DNA from: Aquifex aeolicus
Lineage (GTDB): Bacteria; Aquificota; Aquificia; Aquificales; Aquificaceae
Length of the DNA: 5,226 nt
Direction of reading: 5' to 3'
Assembly: GCA_011375045.1 (NCBI GenBank)
Contig: DRNB01000319.1
Span: 1 to 5,226 of the forward strand
Shown here: positions 1-5,226 of the stretch, piece by piece
Position numbering within the stretch: the stretch's first letter is position 1
How the letters are laid out: each line of letters opens with the position of its first letter
Position numbers and translations under genes: made by a program
The notes under the pieces: generated by a model
What the model was told of the DNA's origin: nothing
Database searches by the model: none
What the model saw: the letters and a program-made list of their open reading frames with translations, nothing else

Positions 1-1
1 A

Positions 2-1117
2 GCCTCACTTCAGGAGGCGGTGGAGGAGCTGAAGAGAACATACGGAGATAACGCGATCGTCCTCTCCTCCCGGGTGGTCAGGAGGCGGAGGTGGCGTTTC
101 CTCCCCTTCTTCAAGACCACCCTTCTGGAGGTTACCGTGGGTATCCCCGAAAACGAAAGCGACTTTCAGCGGGAGTTCGAGGAGAAGCTGAAGGTTTACG
201 AGGAGCTCGAGCGCCTCAGGAGCACGCTGAGCGAGGTGATGAAGAACGTTAAGGTTCAGGAGGAGAGGGATCAGCCCCGGCAGGAGGAGGAAGAAGGCTT
301 TTCCCTGAGAGCCCAGAGGATCATATCCCGAATGGTTTACCGGGGTGTCAGGAAGGACATAGCGAGGAAGCTGGTGGAGGAAGCCTGCGGTTACGATATC
401 GAACTGGGGAAGCTCGATTTCAAAGAGGACGTTCAGGAATCTCTAATGGACAGCTTCGAAAAAAACATAGTCATCGAAGGGGACAGGATCCTCGAGGAAA
501 CACCCAAGGTTCTCGTTCTGGTCGGTCCCACGGGGGTGGGGAAAACGACCACCATAGCCAAGCTCTCCTACCTGTTCAAGAGAGCGGGTAAGAGGCCCGG
601 GGTCATCACCCTCGACAGCTACAGGGTAGGTGCGGTGGAGCAGTTGAGAGCCTTCATAAACATAATGGAGCTCCCCTTCAGGGTGGCTGACTCCCCGGAA
701 GAGTTTCTCAGGGGACTGGAGGAGATGGAGAGCAGGGACGTGATCCTCGTCGACACGGCGGGGAGGAGCCACCACGACAAGCTGAGGCTAAACGAACTCA
801 AGCTGTTTCTGGAGAGCTTCGATGCGAGCATATACCTGACCCTGAGCGCAAACCTCTCCGAGCTCGTGATGTACGAGGTCATAATGCAGTTCGGCATATT
901 CCCGATAAAGGGTCTTGTGTTCTCCAAGCTCGATGAGACCACCTATCCCGGAAACGTTATAAACGTCGCCTACCGAACAAAGCTTCCGATCCTGTGCTTC
1001 ACAACGGGTCAGACCGTTCCCGACGACATAGTCATGGCGAACTACACCTACATAACAAAGCTGATGTTAGAGGAGAAGCATGAGCTTGAATCAGCAGGCA
1101 ACTCACCTGAAGCATAG
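2..1117 (+). CDS. flhF: Flagellar placement GTPase FlhF, 5'-partial
   Basis: SRP-family GTPase that, in many bacteria, marks the cell pole or flagellation site and recruits early flagellar parts to the membrane. Residues are counted from the GTG at 20. All GTPase motifs are present: P-loop GPTGVGKTT (169-177), DSYRVGAVEQL (199-209), DTAGR (245-249), SKLD (302-305) and TTGQTVPDDI (328-337). Before these lie a basic N-terminal part with VLSSR (14-18), a Glu/Lys/Arg-rich, probably coiled or disordered linker (about 48-95), and the helical N domain (about 97-160). The frame stays open to the window edge and the six codons before GTG 20 (ASLQEA) continue the usual FlhF N-terminal pattern, so the true start lies upstream; by comparison with remembered family members only about 10-15 residues are missing. 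The last 38 bases overlap flhG. Family assignment is secure; the start is unseen. Confidence 0.95.
   Translation, partial: ASLQEAVEELKRTYGDNAIVLSSRVVRRRRWRFLPFFKTTLLEVTVGIPENESDFQREFEEKLKVYEELERLRSTLSEVMKNVKVQEERDQPRQEEEEGFSLRAQRIISRMVYRGVRKDIARKLVEEACGYDIELGKLDFKEDVQESLMDSFEKNIVIEGDRILEETPKVLVLVGPTGVGKTTTIAKLSYLFKRAGKRPGVITLDSYRVGAVEQLRAFINIMELPFRVADSPEEFLRGLEEMESRDVILVDTAGRSHHDKLRLNELKLFLESFDASIYLTLSANLSELVMYEVIMQFGIFPIKGLVFSKLDETTYPGNVINVAYRTKLPILCFTTGQTVPDDIVMANYTYITKLMLEEKHELESAGNSPEA
1069..1075 (+). promoter_or_regulatory. Ribosome binding site of flhG, inside flhF
   Basis: The sequence AGAGGAG lies 4 bases before ATG 1080 and within the flhF coding sequence. A TAG in the flhG frame at 1068-1070 shows that no earlier flhG start is possible. 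Translation of flhG therefore begins while ribosomes are still finishing flhF, which suggests coupling. Confidence 0.6.
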
Positions 1118-1916
1118 GGAAGGTGCGCCGGCCGGCACCCGATACATCGCCATAGCGAGCGGCAAAGGCGGTGTGGGTAAGACCATCCTCTCCCTGAGCG
1201 CAGGCAGGTGTCTTGCGGAAAGCGGCAAAAAGGTCCTGATCATAGACGCGGACTTCGGACTCAGCAACGTCCACCTCATGTTAGGCATAACGCCCAGGAA
1301 GAACCTGGCTCACTTCTTCTTCGGGGAGGCTACCTTCGATGAGATCACGGTTCAGGTGAACGACAACCTATCCTTTATATCGAGCGGAAACGGCATCTAC
1401 GAACTGGCAAAGCTACCAAAGGAGCAGATCCTGAACCTCGTGCGCAGACTTCAGGAGCTGGCGGAGGACAACTACGCCTACGTGATATTCGACACGCCTC
1501 CGGGGATACACGAGGACACCGTTGCCGTCGTATCCTCGGCGGACTTTCCCCTCGTGATCACCACCCCCGAACCCACCGCCGTGGCTGACGCCTACGCGCT
1601 GATCAAGATAATAAACAAGGAGAACGACGTTAAGGACTTTTACCTCGTGGTCAACAAGGTGGAGAGCGAACGGGAGGGAGCCAAGGTCTATGAGAGCATA
1701 AGGCTCCTTACAGAGAAGTACACAACCGCAAAGCTGAACTTTGTGGGAACCATACGCTACAGGAAGAGCCTCATAAGGAGGATCATAGAGCAGAACCCCT
1801 TCGAGAAGGGGTTCATGGGGGACGTGTATAATATTCTCACCGGTATGGACGTCGAAGTCGCTCCCCGCAGGAGAAGCTTCTGGGAGAGTGTCCTTGCAAG
1901 GTTGCTGGGAAGATGA
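1080..1916 (+). CDS. flhG: MinD-like ATPase FlhG (YlxH/FleN family)
   Basis: ParA/MinD-type ATPase, 278 residues, that usually limits flagellar number by acting on FlhF. The deviant Walker A is KGGVGKT (29-35) with the signature lysine at 29. IIDADFGLSN (54-63) is the following switch region, and FDTPPG (137-142) carries the Walker B aspartate D138. SGNGIYELAKL (102-112) resembles the family's SGxxGxxELAxL block. The N-terminus has NQQATHLK (4-11), close to the DQAxxLR motif through which FlhG proteins stimulate FlhF GTPase activity. The C-terminal RSFWESVLARLLGR (265-278) looks like the amphipathic membrane-targeting helix of MinD-like proteins. ATG 1080 is the first start after an in-frame stop and retains the activator motif. 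The gene overlaps flhF by 38 bases and shares ATGA with fliA. FlhG is preferred over cell-division MinD because of the neighbours and the N-terminal motif. Confidence 0.93.
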   Translation: MSLNQQATHLKHREGAPAGTRYIAIASGKGGVGKTILSLSAGRCLAESGKKVLIIDADFGLSNVHLMLGITPRKNLAHFFFGEATFDEITVQVNDNLSFISSGNGIYELAKLPKEQILNLVRRLQELAEDNYAYVIFDTPPGIHEDTVAVVSSADFPLVITTPEPTAVADAYALIKIINKENDVKDFYLVVNKVESEREGAKVYESIRLLTEKYTTAKLNFVGTIRYRKSLIRRIIEQNPFEKGFMGDVYNILTGMDVEVAPRRRSFWESVLARLLGR

Positions 1917-2620
1917 AAAATCCTTACGCTTACAGGGAAAAAGAGCGGGAGGAGCTGATCCTCAGATACCTTCCCCTTGTCAAGAGCATAGCCTTCACCA
2001 TAAAGAGACACATACCTCCCACCATAGACGTGAGGGACCTCATAGGACACGGCATCCTGGGACTGATCAAAGCCCTCGAAAAGCTTGACACCCAGCGGAA
2101 CCCCGAGAGCTACCTCAAGATAAGGGTCAGAGGCGCCATATACGACTACCTGAGGAGCCTCGACTTCGGCAGCAGGCGGATAAGGGAGAAGGAGAAGAGG
2201 ATAAAGGAGGCGCTCAGGGAGCTTACGGAGAAGCTCGGACGTGAGCCCACGGACGAGGAGATAGCCGAGCACCTGGGGGAGAAGATCGACACCCTCCAGC
2301 ACGACCTCAGCAGAATATCCTTCTCTTACATACTCAACCTCGAGGACATATTCACGGAGGAGCGCAGAGGCTACGAGGAGGTCATAAGCTCGAGGGAAGC
2401 CGACGTCGAAGAGGACGTGGTGAAGAAGGACCTCGTCGAGAAACTCAGGAAGGCGATAGACAAACTCGATGAGAGGGAAAAGCTCGTCATACAGCTCGTC
2501 TTTTACGAAGAGCTACCCCTCAAGCACGTGGCGGAGATCCTCAACTGCTCCATCTCCAGAGTGTCCCAGATAAAGGGGGAGGCGATAGAGAAGCTGCGCA
2601 GGCTCATGAAGGATTACTGA
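1913..2620 (+). CDS. fliA: Flagellar sigma factor FliA (sigma-28)
   Basis: Alternative sigma factor, 235 residues, that directs RNA polymerase to late flagellar and chemotaxis promoters and is normally held inactive by FlgM until the hook is built. Region 2 spans about residues 10-90, with DLIGHGILGLIKALEKLD (42-59) for core binding and DYLRSLDFGSRRIRE (78-92) at the -10-reading end. Region 3 includes LGREPTDEEIAEHLG (108-122). Region 4 begins near EREKLVIQL (187-195), with a helix-turn-helix at about 203-225 (VAEILNCSISRVSQIK) for the -35 element. The N-terminus and these blocks closely match what I remember of Aquifex aeolicus FliA. The start ATG lies in an ATGA overlap with the flhG stop, with only a weak Shine-Dalgarno (GGGAAG, ending directly before ATG), so translation probably relies on coupling. 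No flgM is in the window. Confidence 0.96.
   Translation: MKNPYAYREKEREELILRYLPLVKSIAFTIKRHIPPTIDVRDLIGHGILGLIKALEKLDTQRNPESYLKIRVRGAIYDYLRSLDFGSRRIREKEKRIKEALRELTEKLGREPTDEEIAEHLGEKIDTLQHDLSRISFSYILNLEDIFTEERRGYEEVISSREADVEEDVVKKDLVEKLRKAIDKLDEREKLVIQLVFYEELPLKHVAEILNCSISRVSQIKGEAIEKLRRLMKDY
2609..2613 (+). promoter_or_regulatory. Ribosome binding site of mutS
   Basis: AAGGA sits 10 bases before ATG 2624, inside the last codons of fliA. Only GCC separates the fliA TGA from the mutS ATG, and both genes are in the same frame. The site supports ATG 2624 as the start and suggests that ribosomes ending fliA may re-initiate at mutS. Confidence 0.5.
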
Positions 2621-2623
2621 GCC

Positions 2624-5185
2624 ATGGAGAGGAGTTCAGACCTGACACCCATGCTCGCCCAGTATCACTACTTCAAAAACCAGCACCCCGACTGTCTGCT
2701 CTTCTTCAGACTCGGGGACTTCTACGAGCTGTTCTACGAGGACGCGGTCGTGGGTTCGAAGGAGCTGAATCTGGTTCTGACTTCCCGGCCGGCGGGGAAG
2801 GGAAGGGAGAGGATACCCATGTGCGGAGTTCCCTACCACTCCGCCGGAACCTACATCCACAGACTCGTGTCCCGGGGCTATAGGATAGCCATCTGCGAGC
2901 AGGTGGAGGATCCGTCGAAAGCCAAGGGGATCGTCAGAAGGGACGTGATAAGGATAATAACCCCCGGAACCTACTTCGAAAAGGACCCCTCGGGTCTCGC
3001 CTGCCTTCACAGACGCGGACAGTGGTTTTACATAGCCTACGTGAACCTTGCGGTGGGGGACTTCGTCGGCGGGAAGGTCAGAGCCGGGGAACTCCTGGAC
3101 TTCCTCACCAAGTTCCCCATCCGGGAGATACTCCTGCCCAAAGGACACAGGCTTCCGGAGGAGGTGCAGAGGACGCTTCGCGTTTTCACCACCGAGATAC
3201 CGGAGGAGTTTTACGAGGAGAGCGACCTCCTGAAGGAAGCCTTCGGCATCCTCAACGCAAGATCCTTCGGCTTCGAAGAGGAGGAGTACCTCATACCCCT
3301 CACAGCCGCTTACAGGTACGTAAAAACAACCCAGCGGGAGTTCACCCCCTTCCTGAGAAAGCCGAGACCCTACGTGGACGAGGGGTTTGTGCGGGTCGAT
3401 CTCAAGGTTAGGAAGGGACTCGAGCTCCTCGAAAGCATAGAGGGGAGGAAGGATCACACCCTCTTCTCCGTTCTGGACAGAACCCTCACGGGAATGGGAA
3501 AGCGGAGGCTTCAGTTTCACATCCTCAACCCCTTCAGGCACAGGGAGCGGATAGAGAGGATTCAGGAAGCGGTAGAGGAGCTCGTGAACAGACCCCTCAA
3601 AAGGAAGCGGATAAGGGAAGTGCTCGATCAGATGGCTGATCTCGAGCGTCTCGTTTCCAGAATCAGCGCAAACATGGCGACCCCCCGGGACATCCTGCAC
3701 CTCAAGAACACCCTCTACAGGGTAGAGGAGCTGAGGGAGGAGCTGGGGGATCTGGAGGCTCGTCTCTTCAGGGAGATACAGGGGGAGCTCGAGAACCTCA
3801 GGGAGGTGGCGGACGAGATAAACAGGGTTCTGGTGGACGATCCTCCCCTGCACCTTAAAGAGGGGGGACTCATAAGGGAGGGGGTGGACAGCTACCTCGA
3901 CGAGCTGCGCTACGTAAGGAGCAACGCCGAGAAGCTCCTCAGAAGCTACGAGAGCAGGCTCAGAAGGGAGACGGGTATATCGAGCCTCAAGATAGGCTAC
4001 AACAAGGTCATGGGTTACTACATAGAGGTAACCAAAGCCAACCTCCGCCACGTGCCCGATCACTTCAGGAGGCGCCAGACCCTTTCCAACGCGGAGCGTT
4101 TCATTACCGAGGAGCTCAGCGCCCTTGAGGAAAAGATCCTCTCCGCCCAGAGCAGGATAAACGAGCTCGAATACGAGCTGTTCGTTCAGCTGAGGGAGCG
4201 GGTTGTGAGGGATCTGGAGAGGATAGGAAGAAACGCCCAGCTCGTCGGTGAGGTGGACTACGTTCAGTCCCTTGCGGAGGTCGCCCACACAAAGGGGTGG
4301 GTGAAACCCCTCCTTCACGAGGGATACGACATCCACATACGGGAAGGCAGGCACCCCGTCATAGAGGAGTTCGTCAGGGGTTACGTCCCCAACGATACGC
4401 ACCTGACCCGGGAGGAGTTCATCCACGTGATCACAGGACCCAACATGGCTGGAAAGTCGAGCTACATAAGGCAGGTTGCGCTCCTGGTCCTCCTCGCCCA
4501 CATGGGAAGCTACGTTCCGGCGAAGGAGGCGAGCGTGGGTCTGGTCGACGCCGTGTTCACAAGGATAGGATCGGGGGACGTCCTCGCCCTCGGAGTTTCC
4601 ACCTTCATGAACGAGATGCTGGACGTGGCAAACATGCTCTCCAACGCAACGGACAGGAGTCTGATAGTGCTGGACGAGATCGGGAGGGGAACCTCCACCT
4701 ACGACGGGATAGCCATATCCAGAGCGCTGATCGAATACATAGCGCAGAAGCTCGGCTCCCGAACCCTCGTGGCTACCCACTTCCTCGAACTCACGGAGCT
4801 GGAGGGGAAGGTAAAGGGGGTGAGGAACTACCACATGGCTGTGAGCGAGGAGGAAAGCCGCATAACCTTCCTCTACACCCTCGTTCCCGGAAGAGCCGAG
4901 GGGAGCTTCGGCGTGGAGGTGGCTAAGATGGCGGGTCTGCCCGCCGAGCTGATAGAGAGAGCAAGGGAGATACTGATTTCCTTCGAGGATAGATCCCTGC
5001 CCGTTCTGGAGGAAACCTACAGAAAATCCTCGGAGATCATAGAGGAGAACGAGATCAGATCCCTGATCGAGGAGATAGTGTCCTTAGATATCGGGAACAC
5101 AACACCCCTTCAGGCACTAATCAGGCTTTCGGAGCTGAAGGAGAAGCTCTCGGAGCTTAAAAGGAGGTGGGAGAGGCATCTCTGA
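2624..5185 (+). CDS. mutS: DNA mismatch repair protein MutS (MutS1)
   Basis: Recognises mismatches and small loops in DNA and, with ATP, forms the sliding clamp that recruits MutL. At 853 residues it is a typical full-length MutS1. The mismatch-reading motif is GDFYELFYEDA (31-41), with the inserting Phe33 and Glu35, followed by CGVPYHSA in the same domain. The connector, lever and clamp domains occupy roughly 115-540. The ATPase domain has GPNMAGKSS (605-613, Lys611), STFMNEMLD, the Walker B LDE (D684, E685), GRGTSTYDG and the conserved histidine in ATHF (H719). The C-terminal segment LDIGNTTPLQAL (821-832) matches the tail that mediates tetramer formation in E. coli MutS, then runs on in a Leu/Lys/Glu-rich helix. 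ATG 2624 is the first start after the same-frame fliA stop at 2618-2620, with AAGGA at 2609-2613. The Phe-x-Glu rules out MutS2. Confidence 0.98.
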   Translation: MERSSDLTPMLAQYHYFKNQHPDCLLFFRLGDFYELFYEDAVVGSKELNLVLTSRPAGKGRERIPMCGVPYHSAGTYIHRLVSRGYRIAICEQVEDPSKAKGIVRRDVIRIITPGTYFEKDPSGLACLHRRGQWFYIAYVNLAVGDFVGGKVRAGELLDFLTKFPIREILLPKGHRLPEEVQRTLRVFTTEIPEEFYEESDLLKEAFGILNARSFGFEEEEYLIPLTAAYRYVKTTQREFTPFLRKPRPYVDEGFVRVDLKVRKGLELLESIEGRKDHTLFSVLDRTLTGMGKRRLQFHILNPFRHRERIERIQEAVEELVNRPLKRKRIREVLDQMADLERLVSRISANMATPRDILHLKNTLYRVEELREELGDLEARLFREIQGELENLREVADEINRVLVDDPPLHLKEGGLIREGVDSYLDELRYVRSNAEKLLRSYESRLRRETGISSLKIGYNKVMGYYIEVTKANLRHVPDHFRRRQTLSNAERFITEELSALEEKILSAQSRINELEYELFVQLRERVVRDLERIGRNAQLVGEVDYVQSLAEVAHTKGWVKPLLHEGYDIHIREGRHPVIEEFVRGYVPNDTHLTREEFIHVITGPNMAGKSSYIRQVALLVLLAHMGSYVPAKEASVGLVDAVFTRIGSGDVLALGVSTFMNEMLDVANMLSNATDRSLIVLDEIGRGTSTYDGIAISRALIEYIAQKLGSRTLVATHFLELTELEGKVKGVRNYHMAVSEEESRITFLYTLVPGRAEGSFGVEVAKMAGLPAELIERAREILISFEDRSLPVLEETYRKSSEIIEENEIRSLIEEIVSLDIGNTTPLQALIRLSELKEKLSELKRRWERHL
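5161..5169 (+). promoter_or_regulatory. Very strong Shine-Dalgarno-like sequence near the end of mutS
   Basis: AAGGAGGTG is a full match to the complement of the 16S rRNA 3' end, better than any site before flhG, fliA or mutS. It lies in the codons for the final residues of mutS, where a ribosome binding site for a coupled downstream gene would be expected. However, no ATG, GTG or TTG follows it at normal spacing, so it could also be a chance product of Lys-Arg-Arg codons in purine-rich DNA. Confidence 0.35.
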
Positions 5186-5226
5186 GATCGCGTCTGCTCT
5201 TAAACAGGTTCCGGGGCGATTGCACA
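5186..5226 (+). other. Right-edge tail, possibly the start of another gene
   Basis: These 41 bases after the mutS stop show no rho-independent terminator and no clear promoter. One + frame stays open from 5161 to the edge, with GTG 5167 as its only standard start; it reads MGEASLRSRLLLNRFRG and onward, and would overlap mutS by 19 bases, in keeping with the overlaps upstream. A second + frame (from 5139) is also open but has no standard start. On the - strand, a frame entering from the edge ends at a TAA (5202-5200) after AIAPEPV, so a convergent gene ending here is also possible. I cannot choose between these and recognise no product. Confidence 0.25.

Noticed and set aside
1757..2302. 181-codon open frame on the - strand across the flhG/fliA junction
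   Set aside because: It lies opposite two unmistakable genes, is in register with fliA over most of its length, and its translation shows no known motif.
3022..3411. 129-codon + strand open frame inside mutS in another frame
   Set aside because: It is rich in Arg, Gly and Pro as expected from out-of-frame reading of this DNA and lies wholly within a conserved gene.
2636..4834. 732-codon open frame on the - strand opposite mutS
   Set aside because: It is exactly in register with mutS, its length follows from avoidance of TTA, CTA and TCA in mutS, and its translation shows no recognisable domain.
5172..5183. Small inverted repeat AGAG-GCAT-CTCT over the mutS stop codon
   Set aside because: A 4-base stem of mixed strength with no T-run after it is too weak to be a terminator and is expected by chance.
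5201..5222. Possible sigma-28 promoter: TAAA at 5201-5204 and GGCGATTG at 5215-5222
   Set aside because: The pieces resemble the TAAA and GCCGATAA elements of FliA promoters, but they are 10 bases apart rather than about 15, and the second block is imperfect. It would need spacing outside the known range.

Overview
The window is packed coding sequence, all on the + strand: the end of a flagellar regulatory cluster followed by a DNA-repair gene. The order is flhF (5' end cut off by the window edge), flhG, fliA, mutS, then a 41-base tail that may be the start of another gene. The genes either overlap (38 bases for flhF/flhG, 4 bases ATGA for flhG/fliA) or are separated by 3 bases (fliA/mutS). 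No internal promoter or terminator is visible, so the set looks like one co-transcribed, translationally coupled unit running in from the left and possibly continuing to the right.

The DNA is moderately GC-rich. Arginine is mostly AGG/AGA (with some CGG), isoleucine is often ATA, and the proteins are rich in Glu, Lys and Arg. This pattern is typical of thermophiles. The FliA protein strongly resembles, from memory, the FliA of Aquifex aeolicus: the same short N-terminus beginning MKN, the same block DYLRSLDFGSR, and region 4 beginning EREKLVIQL. I therefore infer a thermophilic, flagellated bacterium, probably Aquificota or a relative. That placement is an inference from remembered sequence, not from a search.

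Functionally, FlhF (SRP-type GTPase) and FlhG (MinD-type ATPase) set the position and number of flagella in many polarly flagellated bacteria, and FliA (sigma-28) switches on late flagellar genes. FlhG keeps an N-terminal motif resembling the one that stimulates FlhF GTPase activity, so the pair looks functional. MutS is a full-length mismatch-recognition MutS1 with an intact mismatch-reading Phe-x-Glu and ATPase motifs. It has no evident role in motility; its place directly behind fliA is the least expected feature here, probably a lineage-specific operon arrangement rather than a new system.

I found no mobile element, CRISPR array, RNA gene or repeat array. No stretch longer than about 40 bases lacks a gene. 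I see no convincing evidence for an undescribed system; the most useful open questions are the mutS linkage and what starts at the right edge.
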